A stretch of DNA of 21,409 bases from DUUS01 sp964416365 (GTDB lineage: Bacteria > Bacillota_I > Bacilli_A > RF39 > UBA660), in the NCBI GenBank assembly GCA_964416365.1, contig CAYQDO010000015.1, forward strand, positions 1 through 21,409, in the 5' to 3' direction. The first letter of the stretch is position 1, and each line of letters opens with the position of its first letter. The position numbers and the translations under genes were made by a program. The notes under the pieces were generated by a model. It was not told where the DNA came from. It did no database searches and saw only the letters and a list, made by a program, of their open reading frames with translations. Of the stretch, positions 15,867 to 21,409 are shown in pieces.

Positions 15867-15895
15867 ATTATAACAAAGGATTTATTTAAAGTAAA
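15867..15895 (-). promoter_or_regulatory. Promoter of the rimP-nusA-infB operon
   Basis: TTTACT (15895-15890), a 17-base spacer, TATAAT (15872-15867) on the minus strand. Transcription should start near 15860, just before the leader hairpin. Confidence 0.7.
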
Positions 15896-15953
15896 GAATA
15901 TATAGCTAAATAATTATTTATTAAATCTTATTTATAATATTTTTTAAAATTAA

Positions 15954-16385
15954 TCAATCTAAGTCTCCAAGTACAATAGTGGGATTCTTTAATTCTTCTA
16001 CTGATTTATCAGCATAAAAATTAATAAAATCTTCAACAATTTTAATAAATGTTGTATCATCAGTAATCATTTCAATTTCCGGCACATACTTTTTAACTTT
16101 TTTAGAGATAGTATTATCCAAAGAAATATATTTAATAGGTTTACCTGATTTAAAAGCCCATTTAAGTTCTAATTTTAACCCAAAATTTGGTTTGCTTACT
16201 TCTGCTACGATAATATCAGCTTCCTTTATTAAGTCTTTAACATATTTAGACTGATAATTTTTGGTATGAGGAAGCATTAGTTCATGCCTAATACAGACTG
16301 GACTACTAATAATATATCGATAAAGAGTATTTGTATAATCTATTTTAGTTGAATGAATAAAATAAATTTTTAGTCGTCTTTTCAT
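15954..16385 (-). CDS. Nucleoside 2-deoxyribosyltransferase-like protein
   Basis: A 143-residue protein resembling the nucleoside 2-deoxyribosyltransferase / DNPH1-like fold. It begins with strand KIYFIHST (6-13) and continues with KYVKDLIKEADIIVAEVS (about 47-64) and PNFGLKLELKWAFKSGKPI (about 66-84). The family has Asp in the ADxxVAE element and a catalytic Glu in SxGxxxExGxA; here D57 and E73 fit. The typical N-terminal Gly/Ala-rich phosphate loop is weak, so the substrate may differ (nucleoside, nucleotide or a signalling compound). A GTG at 16394 is in frame, but I chose the ATG at 16385 because AGTAGGTGA stands at proper spacing. A TATAAT lies at about 16407-16402. It is a single gene divergent from tmcAL. 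Fold call moderate, function low. Confidence 0.6.
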   Translation of the reverse strand: MKRRLKIYFIHSTKIDYTNTLYRYIISSPVCIRHELMLPHTKNYQSKYVKDLIKEADIIVAEVSKPNFGLKLELKWAFKSGKPIKYISLDNTISKKVKKYVPEIEMITDDTTFIKIVEDFINFYADKSVEELKNPTIVLGDLD

Positions 16386-16466
16386 AGGATTCACCTACTT
16401 TGTATTATATCACATTTTATTTATGTTTAATATTTTATATGTTATGATAAAAAAGGAAGTGAGAAC

Positions 16467-17573
16467 ATGGATATAATCGGTATTATTTGTGAATATAACC
16501 CCTTTCATAATGGTCATAAGTATCATATTGATAAGATTAAAGAATTATATCCAAATTCTTTAATTGTTTTAGTATTAAATGGTTATTTTTTAGAACGTGG
16601 CGAAGTAAGTGTTTTGACTAAAGAACAAAAAACTAAGGTAGCTTTAGAAAATAATATTGATATTGTTTTAGAACTTCCCTTTGTTTTCGGTTCGAACTCT
16701 GCTGATATTTTTGCGGAAAGTGCGGTAACAATGTTAAATTATTTAAATGTAAATAAAATTATCTTTGGTAGTGAATCTAACGATATTAAAATGTTAACAA
16801 GAATTGCCAAACGACAACTGGAAGAAGACTTTGACCAAAAAGTTAAAGAAAATTTAAAAAAAGGTATCAACTACCCCACTGCCTTAAATAAATCTTTAGA
16901 AACTGATTTAAATACCCCAAATGATTTATTGGGCGTGGCTTATGTTAAAGCTATTTCAAAAAATAACTTTAAAATTGAAGCAATTACTATAAAAAGAACT
17001 AATAGTTTTCATGATATAACTAGTAATAATTCCATAGTAAGTGCATCTAATATCAGAACTAAATTTAAAGATAAACAAAATGTTAATAAATATACTAATT
17101 ATGCACATTTAATACAAAATATTAATGAAGAATTATTATTTAATTTATTAAAATATAAGATACTAACTGAACCTCATTTAAATAAATATCTTTCTGTAGA
17201 CGAAGGTATTGAAAATAAATTAACTAAAGAAATTAAAAAGACCAATTCTATTGATGAGTTAATCATGAAAGTCAAAAGTAAAAGATATACCTATAACCGA
17301 ATAAGAAGAATGCTTATTCATATCTTAATTGGTTTAACCAAAGAAAATAAAAATAATATGACGTTAGAATATATTAAAGTTTTAGGATTTAGTAAAAATG
17401 GCCAAGAATACTTAAATAAAATAAAAAAGAATTCTTTAGTACCAATTACCAGAAAAATATCCGAAGAATATCTTGCTCAGCAATATGAATTAAAAGCATC
17501 ACTAATATATGACTTACTAACTAATAATAGCACTTATGAATTTGAATTAAAAAATAAACCAATTATCAAATAA
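16467..17573 (+). CDS. tmcAL: tRNA(Met) cytidine acetate ligase
   Basis: Forms N4-acetylcytidine at the wobble position of elongator tRNA-Met using acetate and ATP. It has 368 residues (the YlbM/DUF795 family is about 400). The N-terminal nucleotidyltransferase-like domain begins IIGIICEYNPFHNGHKYHI, with the HxGH-type motif at H14-H17. It continues with VLNGYFLERGEVSVLTK (36-52), ALENNIDIVLELPFVFG (60-76) and SAVTMLNYLN (about 86-95). TIKRTNSFHD and the SASNIRTK stretch (about 190-197) are also characteristic. The ATG follows AAGGAAGTGAG. It acts on the same tRNA-decoding system served by most of the window. Confidence 0.94.
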   Translation: MDIIGIICEYNPFHNGHKYHIDKIKELYPNSLIVLVLNGYFLERGEVSVLTKEQKTKVALENNIDIVLELPFVFGSNSADIFAESAVTMLNYLNVNKIIFGSESNDIKMLTRIAKRQLEEDFDQKVKENLKKGINYPTALNKSLETDLNTPNDLLGVAYVKAISKNNFKIEAITIKRTNSFHDITSNNSIVSASNIRTKFKDKQNVNKYTNYAHLIQNINEELLFNLLKYKILTEPHLNKYLSVDEGIENKLTKEIKKTNSIDELIMKVKSKRYTYNRIRRMLIHILIGLTKENKNNMTLEYIKVLGFSKNGQEYLNKIKKNSLVPITRKISEEYLAQQYELKASLIYDLLTNNSTYEFELKNKPIIK

Positions 17574-17624
17574 AAAGATTATTAATTATATGATACAATA
17601 GTTATATAAACGGAGGGTTTAAAA

Positions 17625-18146
17625 ATGGAATATGAGACATTAAAAAAACTTTTTCTTTCTTTTTATGAAAGAAAGTTTGATGAGCAAAGTGATTTTGATA
17701 GAAAAATAATGCAAAATCTATGTTATCAATTACAAGCAACAGGATTAACCTTAGATGATGGTTATGGATTTTTGTTAGAAGATGGTAAAGTATATTCTTT
17801 AGATTTTATGTATTCGTTAAGACGTTCCATTGCAGAAAATCAAAATAAACCAAATTATATACCATTATCATCATTTGCATTAAGTCGAATAAATGAATTA
17901 CAAAGAATTAAAGATATTATTGTGTATTCGTTTAAGATGCAACAACATTTCAATAGTGAAGAATTAAAAGAAGAAAAACATATTTTATATTGGATGGATG
18001 TTGTGAGTTCAACACATTATATCAATAATAATATATCAACTAAAGAAGGACAAACCCTTGATATTTTGAATCAATATTTTCCCCATAAAGAAATTAATAA
18101 CATTGCAGTAGAGTCTAATCATTTACAAAAATTATTAATAAGATAA
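17625..18146 (+). CDS. Uncharacterised 173-residue protein
   Basis: I do not recognise this protein. It is soluble, mostly helical in composition, and has no signal peptide or membrane segment. A central GYGFLLEDGKVYSLDFMYSL (46-65) looks like a beta-turn-beta element. The rest is rich in Glu, Asn, Tyr and Leu. The start is supported by CGGAGGG eight bases before the ATG. A -10-like TACAAT lies at about 17594-17599, so it may have its own promoter, though it also lies only about 50 bases after tmcAL. A simple terminator shared with khpA follows the stop. Base composition is like its neighbours. Confidence 0.75.
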   Translation: MEYETLKKLFLSFYERKFDEQSDFDRKIMQNLCYQLQATGLTLDDGYGFLLEDGKVYSLDFMYSLRRSIAENQNKPNYIPLSSFALSRINELQRIKDIIVYSFKMQQHFNSEELKEEKHILYWMDVVSSTHYINNNISTKEGQTLDILNQYFPHKEINNIAVESNHLQKLLIR

Positions 18147-18155
18147 TAAACTATA

Positions 18156-18181
18156 AAAAAAGATACTTTAGTATCTTTTTA
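18156..18181. terminator. Bidirectional terminator between the 173-aa gene and khpA
   Basis: AAAAAGATAC (18157-18166), loop TTTA, GTATCTTTTT (18171-18180): a perfect 10-bp stem with T-runs in both directions. The khpA stop lies at its right edge (18179-18181). Confidence 0.85.
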
Positions 18182-18430
18182 AAATGAGTCAATATTAATT
18201 CTAACTCTATTTAGTTTATTAATATAAGCATAAGCTTGAACCATGGTTCTAATAGCTCCAGCTATTTTTCCCCCACGACCAATGACACTACCCATATCTG
18301 ATTCATGAACTATAATCTCTAAAAGGATTATATCTTCATCACCAGAAAATTCTTGGACACTGACCATATCAGGTTCTTTAACTAAACTTTTAACTAAATG
18401 TTCTGTAAACGCTATTAATTCCTTATGCAT
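18179..18430 (-). CDS. khpA: KH-domain RNA-binding protein KhpA
   Basis: An 83-residue single KH-domain protein (YlqC family), known in Firmicutes to work with KhpB/Jag in RNA binding. The KH core is ILLEIIVHESDMGSVIGRGGKIAGAIRTMVQAYAY, with the GxxG loop GRGG at 51-54. It directly follows rpsP (two bases apart), the usual rpsP-khpA pair. rimM and trmD, which often follow, are not here: a terminator ends the unit. Confidence 0.95.
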   Translation of the reverse strand: MHKELIAFTEHLVKSLVKEPDMVSVQEFSGDEDIILLEIIVHESDMGSVIGRGGKIAGAIRTMVQAYAYINKLNRVRINIDSF

Positions 18431-18432
18431 AA

Positions 18433-18708
18433 TTACTTACCACTTTTCTTAGTAGTTTTAAATTTAGCCCAAATGCCACTTGCTGACAAAATGTTTTTAA
18501 CGGTATCAGTTGGCATAGCTCCATTATTTAACCATTTAATAACTTTTTCTTCATCAACTTTCACATTATTATCTTTTTCGATTGGATTATAAGTCCCTAA
18601 TATTTCAATAAATTTTCCATCTCTAGGACTTCTTGAATCAGCAGCGACAATTCTATAATAAGGTTTTTGTTTAGCGCCCATTCTTTTTAATCTAATTTTT
18701 ACAGCCAT
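18433..18708 (-). CDS. rpsP: 30S ribosomal protein S16
   Basis: A 16S rRNA-binding assembly protein of the 30S body. It has 91 residues, the usual length. It starts VKIRLKRMGAKQKPYYRIVAADSRSPRDGKFIE (3-35) and continues LGTYNPI (37-43) and the helix EEKVIKWLNNGAMPTDTV, all typical of S16. The ATG follows AAAAAGGAGG. Its promoter is built into the terminator of the upstream cotE gene. It forms an operon with khpA. Confidence 0.98.
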   Translation of the reverse strand: MAVKIRLKRMGAKQKPYYRIVAADSRSPRDGKFIEILGTYNPIEKDNNVKVDEEKVIKWLNNGAMPTDTVKNILSASGIWAKFKTTKKSGK

Positions 18709-18732
18709 AATTGCCTCCTTTTTCTAAAGAAA

Positions 18733-18761
18733 ATCTTAACACAAAAAAAACACAGTGTCAA
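18733..18761 (-). promoter_or_regulatory. rpsP-khpA promoter nested in the cotE terminator
   Basis: TTGACA (18761-18756), a 17-base spacer, TAAGAT (18738-18733). The -35 lies in the 3' arm of the cotE terminator hairpin and the T-run is part of the spacer. The -10 is 4 of 6 to consensus. Confidence 0.6.
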
Positions 18762-18781
18762 CTATTATTGGTTGACACTGT
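18742..18781 (-). terminator. cotE terminator overlapping the cotE stop codon
   Basis: ACAGTGTCAAC (18781-18771) pairs with GTTGACACTGT (18762-18752), a perfect 11-bp stem, followed by a T-run. The last cotE codons form the 5' arm, and the stop TAA (18767-18765) is in the loop. Confidence 0.9.
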
Positions 18782-19304
18782 TTAAATAATCTTCATCTAT
18801 TTCTAATTCATCTGCCTCTGGTATGCTCTCTTCAGAAGTTTCTACTTCATAATCATCAAAATCATCTTGTACAGCTATTCTTACTTTAGTATCACCAATG
18901 ATTTCTACGCCTAATTCTTTTTCTACATTAAGTATAATTTTTGTCCCTTCGACATTAACATTAATCACTGATGGGGCAGTTAAACTACGAACAATAATCT
19001 CATTAGTACTCGTTAAGTTAGCATCATTTTTTAATTTTACATTAACAATATCCTGATAATTGAAAGTACGAACTAAAACATTGGTTTTAGTATTGTTATC
19101 ATAAGAATACCAAACGTTAGTGTCATAACTACCATCGATATTTACTTTACCTCGATTATTATGACCACTAAAGGTATTATTAATAATCCAGCATCCTAAC
19201 ACAGTATCAACATTTGTATCTGTCTCAATAACTATTTCATCCTTAGTATTTTTTTTGGTTTTACCAACTACTGCTTTAGTTACAATCTCTTTATAATTTG
19301 CCAA
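18765..19304 (-). CDS. cotE: Outer spore coat protein CotE homologue
   Basis: In Bacillus subtilis CotE is the morphogenetic protein that organises the outer spore coat. This 179-residue protein matches the family in length and pattern: NYKEIVTKAVVGKTKK at the start, TVLGCWIINNTFSG, KVNIDGSYDTNVWYSYDNNT, TKTNVLVRTFNYQDIV, IILNVEKELGVEIIGDTKVRI and a very acidic C-terminal tail. I chose the TTG at 19304 as start: GAGGAGTG lies just before it and the protein then begins, like Bacillus CotE, a few residues before Y-x-E-I-x-T-K-A-V-V. No sporulation genes surround it. It sits upstream of rpsP with its own terminator. Whether the organism sporulates cannot be told from this window; another envelope or assembly role is possible. 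Confidence 0.88.
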   Translation of the reverse strand: MANYKEIVTKAVVGKTKKNTKDEIVIETDTNVDTVLGCWIINNTFSGHNNRGKVNIDGSYDTNVWYSYDNNTKTNVLVRTFNYQDIVNVKLKNDANLTSTNEIIVRSLTAPSVINVNVEGTKIILNVEKELGVEIIGDTKVRIAVQDDFDDYEVETSEESIPEADELEIDEDYLNSVNQ

Positions 19305-19392
19305 TATATCACTCCTCAATTTACTTTATGCAAACCTAGGCAAAAAGTACACAAAAAAATAAATATATGATATATTTAGAATGGTGATTATA

Positions 19393-19764
19393 ATGGATTG
19401 TTTATTTTGTAAAATAAATAATAATGAAATACCTTCTAAAACTTTAGATGAAGATGATAATGTAAAAGTTATTATGGATATTAATCCTAACAGTAATGGA
19501 CACTGTCTAATAATTCCTAAGAAGCACTATGCAACCTTTGAAGATTTAGATGATGAAACTCTCCTTACAGTGAACAAAACTGTTAAGGAAATTAAAAATA
19601 TTTTAGATAAATCTTTAAATCCGGATGGTTATAAAATAACAGTTAATTATGGAATTACCCAAATGATTAAACATTATCACTTACATATCATTCCGGTATA
19701 TAAAGAGGATAAAACATTAAAAGATATAGAAGAAATTTATCGAAAAATAAAAGATGTTATATAA
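19393..19764 (+). CDS. HIT-family nucleotide hydrolase
   Basis: A 123-residue histidine-triad protein. Enzymes of the family hydrolyse nucleoside phosphoramidates, aminoacyl-adenylates or dinucleoside polyphosphates. It begins CLFCKI with a C3/C6 pair, then PNSNGHCLIIPKKHYATFEDL (32-52) and the catalytic HYHLHIIP, with His at 94, 96 and 98 (H96 the likely nucleophile). The family's usual G/A-Q before the triad is shifted here (QMIKHYHLH). An upstream in-frame ATG (19381) exists, but GGTGAT just before 19393 favours the later start. It converges on rplT with only eight bases between the stops. Confidence 0.93.
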   Translation: MDCLFCKINNNEIPSKTLDEDDNVKVIMDINPNSNGHCLIIPKKHYATFEDLDDETLLTVNKTVKEIKNILDKSLNPDGYKITVNYGITQMIKHYHLHIIPVYKEDKTLKDIEEIYRKIKDVI

Positions 19765-19773
19765 ATAACATCT
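19752..19773 (-). terminator. Terminator of infC-rpmI-rplT inside the HIT gene end
   Basis: On the minus strand AGATGTTAT (19773-19765), loop TTAT, ATAACATCT (19760-19752), then TTTATTTTT. It lies in the last codons of the convergent HIT gene and in the short gap. Confidence 0.75.
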
Positions 19774-20324
19774 TATTGTAAAGCTGAAATTAATTCAGCT
19801 TTTTTCATTGTTGAATAGCCTTCAATATTTTTATCTTTAGCTATTTCTCTTAACTTAGCAACAGTTAAACTACTTAAATCAGTTTCTTCTTTTTTAAATT
19901 CCTTAACTTCGCTAGTTTTTACTTCTTCTTTCTTAGTTTCTTTAACTTCTTCTTGTTTAACAGTTTTGCCTTCTAAACCAGCGTTAGCTATTTTAACTAA
20001 TTCAGAGAAATATTTTGGATTATCTATAGCTATTTCTGAAAGCATTTTGCGATTGATTTCAACGTTTGCTTTAGATAGTCCATTGATAAACTTAGAATAA
20101 CTTATATTATTTTCACGACAAGCGGCATTAATACGTGTTATCCATAATTTACGGAAGTCTCTTCTTTTTTGTCTACGATCACGGTAAGCATAAGCTCCAC
20201 TATGGAATAATTGTTCTTGAGCTGTTTTATATAAACGATGCTTACTTCCAAAGTATCCTTTAGCTTGTTTTAAAACTTTTCTACGACGGTTTTTAGCAAC
20301 AGGGCCACCTTTAACTCTTGTCAT
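19773..20324 (-). CDS. rplT: 50S ribosomal protein L20 with a C-terminal Rho_N/SAP-like domain
   Basis: L20 binds 23S rRNA early in 50S assembly and represses its own operon in Bacillus subtilis. Residues 1-118 are ordinary L20: KGGPVAKNRRRKVLKQAKGYFGSKH, YRDRRQKRRDFRKLWITRINAACR and NRKMLSEIAI. L20 usually ends near here. This protein continues with a Lys/Glu-rich linker (119-147) and a compact module (149-183) reading LSSLTVAKLREIAKDKNIEG followed by S-x-M-K-K-A-E-L-I. That is the pattern of the Rho_N/SAP-type helix-extended-helix domain, which binds nucleic acid in other proteins. There is no frameshift: the extension is in frame and ends at a normal stop. Third gene of infC-rpmI-rplT. Confidence 0.97.
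   Translation of the reverse strand: MTRVKGGPVAKNRRRKVLKQAKGYFGSKHRLYKTAQEQLFHSGAYAYRDRRQKRRDFRKLWITRINAACRENNISYSKFINGLSKANVEINRKMLSEIAIDNPKYFSELVKIANAGLEGKTVKQEEVKETKKEEVKTSEVKEFKKEETDLSSLTVAKLREIAKDKNIEGYSTMKKAELISALQ
19780..19805 (+). terminator. Terminator of the HIT gene inside the rplT gene end
   Basis: AAAGCTGAA (19780-19788), loop ATTAA, TTCAGCTTT (19794-19802), then Ts. The stem is made from the last codons of the convergent rplT gene. Confidence 0.85.
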
Positions 20325-20334
20325 ATTCTATCAC

Positions 20335-20523
20335 CTAGATAACAGATTTTAATCTGTTAGCGTCTCCTTTCGCTAATGTTCCTTTATTTTTTCTTTGTCT
20401 AATTTGTTTACTTGAATCTTTAGCAGTTTTATGGTTTCCTCCTGATTTTTTATATGTTAGAGTACCATTTTTTTTCTTTTTAAAAACTTTACTGCTTGCT
20501 TTGTGTGTTTTTTGCTTTGGCAT
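20335..20523 (-). CDS. rpmI: 50S ribosomal protein L35
   Basis: A small basic protein of the 50S subunit. It has 62 residues and begins MPKQKTHKASSKVFKKKKNG (the family has PK-x-K-T-x-x-x-x-K-R-F). It continues with HKTAKDSSKQIRQRKNKGTL, which is typical of L35. AGGAGG lies before the ATG. Second gene of the infC operon; 12 bases separate it from infC and 10 bases from rplT. Confidence 0.96.
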   Translation of the reverse strand: MPKQKTHKASSKVFKKKKNGTLTYKKSGGNHKTAKDSSKQIRQRKNKGTLAKGDANRLKSVI

Positions 20524-20535
20524 AATTTTTCCTCC

Positions 20536-21066
20536 TTATTTTTTTGGTGCTAAGATCATAGTCATAGTCTTTCCTTCAAGTTTTGGTACAGACTCAACTA
20601 CGGCAATATGTGATAATTGCTCTGCAAAATTATTAAGAACATCTTTTCCAAGTTCAGTGTGGGCCATTTCACGACCCTTAAATCTTAGAGTAGCTTTTAT
20701 TTTATGGCCTTTTTGTAAATATTCTTCGGCATTTTTTTTACGGGTATTAAAATCCCCTATATCAATTTTAACTGAAAATTGATATTCTTTAATATCTTTA
20801 TTACTGGTTCTTTGGTTTTTTAAAGCTTCTTTTTGTTTTTTTTGTTTTTCATAACGATATTTGTTATAATCCATGATCTTACCTACAGCTCTTGAATTAT
20901 TACCACTCATTAAAACCAAATCTAAGCCGGCATAACTTGCTAAAGTTAAAGCATCCTCCAATTGTTTATTTCCTAGTTGTTCCCCATTTGGGCCGATTAC
21001 CATTAATTCACTAACTCGGATATTCCTATTTACTGGCAATTCATCTTTTTTGAAATTATTTGCTAT
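20536..21066 (-). CDS. infC: Translation initiation factor IF-3, probable AUA start
   Basis: IF-3 binds the 30S subunit, prevents early 50S joining and checks start codons. With the start chosen here it has 176 residues. The N-terminal domain has LPVNRNIRVSELMVIGPNGEQLG and the conserved VGKIMDYNKYRYEKQKKQKEA linker. The C-terminal domain has KEYQFSVKIDIGDFNTRKKNAEEYLQKGHKIKATLRFKGREM. No ATG, GTG or TTG is well placed. An in-frame TTG at 21090 lies upstream of the Shine-Dalgarno and so cannot use it. GGAGGT (21080-21075) stands eight bases before ATA (21066-21064). Rare starts (AUU, AUC, AUA) are a known trait of infC and let IF-3 repress itself. First gene of infC-rpmI-rplT. Confidence 0.95.
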   Translation of the reverse strand: MANNFKKDELPVNRNIRVSELMVIGPNGEQLGNKQLEDALTLASYAGLDLVLMSGNNSRAVGKIMDYNKYRYEKQKKQKEALKNQRTSNKDIKEYQFSVKIDIGDFNTRKKNAEEYLQKGHKIKATLRFKGREMAHTELGKDVLNNFAEQLSHIAVVESVPKLEGKTMTMILAPKK

Positions 21067-21082
21067 TAGAAAGCACCTCCAT

Positions 21083-21210
21083 ATAATCAAAAAGTGAATG
21101 CTGATGCATCCACTTTAAAAACCCTAAGTATATTTACCTTGGCTTTTTACCTATTCACTTCATGAATCAGGTGGAGTGTGGATACACCCGCTTTCCTTTT
21201 AATGACAAAA
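21083..21210 (-). promoter_or_regulatory. L20-type autoregulatory leader of infC-rpmI-rplT
   Basis: A leader of about 130 bases with GC-rich blocks unlike the surrounding AT-rich DNA (GGAAAGCGGGTG, CACTCCACCTG, AATAGGTAAAAAGCC). It ends in a terminator: AAAGTGGATGC (21116-21106), loop ATCA, GCATTCACTTT (21101-21091), then Ts. In Bacillus subtilis L20 binds the leader of this operon and causes premature termination. Position, length and layout fit that class; I judge by pattern, without a covariance search. Confidence 0.75.
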
Positions 21211-21213
21211 ATA

Positions 21214-21241
21214 ATTATAACATTAAACTATCATTTGTCAA
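21214..21241 (-). promoter_or_regulatory. infC operon promoter
   Basis: TTGACA (21241-21236), a 16-base spacer and TATAAT (21219-21214) on the minus strand, both consensus. Confidence 0.85.
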
Positions 21242-21409
21242 GTGAAATCATTAATTTAATATTAACAAATATTTTATGAACAAAATATAATAAAATTTTT
21301 CTATTTAATTTTATTGATATTTTTATAAATTATGCATAAATTTATTTACAATCTTAAAATTACATTTTAAGATAAACTTTCGGATTAGTAGTAATTTTTT
21401 TACTTATTA
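21242..21409. other. Gene-free AT-rich end with a 10-bp inverted repeat
   Basis: No coding region is visible. ATCTTAAAAT (21351-21360) and ATTTTAAGAT (21364-21373) form a perfect inverted repeat with a 3-base spacer TAC. It could be a protein-binding site for a gene beyond the window or chance in AT-rich DNA. Confidence 0.3.

Noticed and set aside
15904..15953. A terminator after the deoxyribosyltransferase-like gene
   Set aside because: There is an AT-only palindrome (TAAATAATTATTTA) but no stable stem with a T-run.
16467..17573. Reading the HxGH motif of this gene as a synthetase or adenylyltransferase for cofactors
   Set aside because: The EYNPFHNGH context, overall length and downstream motifs fit TmcAL, not NadD, CoaD or a synthetase.
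19320..19380. A sporulation sigma-E type promoter for cotE
   Set aside because: GCATAAAGT resembles the -10 element, but I see no matching -35 at the right distance, so I do not call it.
20501..20782. Plus-strand open frame inside infC
   Set aside because: It is antisense to the IF-3 C-terminal domain and crosses into rpmI; no ribosome binding site.

Overview
The window comes from a low-GC, AT-rich bacterium with standard translation: TGA is used as a stop (truB, infB) and Trp is TGG. Two T-box riboswitches, strong Shine-Dalgarno sequences, sigma-A type promoters (TTGACA-17-TATAAT), CotE, TmcAL and Firmicutes ribosomal operons point to the Bacillota. The very low GC, the compact layout and short RimP suggest an uncultured, genome-reduced member of the Bacilli or an RF39/Tenericutes-like relative that kept the standard code. 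The lineage is an inference.

Layout. 1-2350 (minus): a Leu-type T-box leader drives a small membrane protein and leuS, which runs off the left edge. 2351-4762 (minus): a cytoplasmic GH31 glycosidase-like protein. 4838-5651 (plus): rpsD with a structured leader and terminator. 5707-6918 (plus): an unrecognised 403-aa protein, convergent with ileS. 6959-10320 (minus): an Ile-type T-box and ileS. 10318-15895 (minus): the operon rimP-nusA-ylxR/rnpM-infB-rbfA-GNAT-truB, with a leader hairpin. 15954-16385 (minus): a nucleoside deoxyribosyltransferase-like protein, divergent from tmcAL (16467-17573, plus), which is followed by an unknown 173-aa protein. 18179-19304 (minus): cotE, then rpsP-khpA. 19393-19764 (plus): a HIT-family hydrolase. 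19773-21241 (minus): infC-rpmI-rplT behind an L20-type leader. The last ~170 bases hold no gene that I can see.

Most genes serve translation: charging of Leu and Ile tRNAs, ribosomal proteins, initiation factors, ribosome maturation and tRNA modification. Nearly every operon starts with an RNA regulator: two T-boxes sensing tRNA, and probable leader switches for S4, L20 and NusA.

The unusual content is mostly inside familiar genes. LeuRS carries a complete Nudix hydrolase signature inserted in its CP1 editing domain. IleRS has the swapped GXHH form of the class I HIGH motif. The GH31 protein has Tyr where the acid/base Asp is expected. L20 has a C-terminal Rho_N/SAP-like domain. RimP lacks its C-terminal domain. 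infC appears to start at AUA. I found no phage genes, insertion sequences, CRISPR arrays, or tRNA or rRNA genes.
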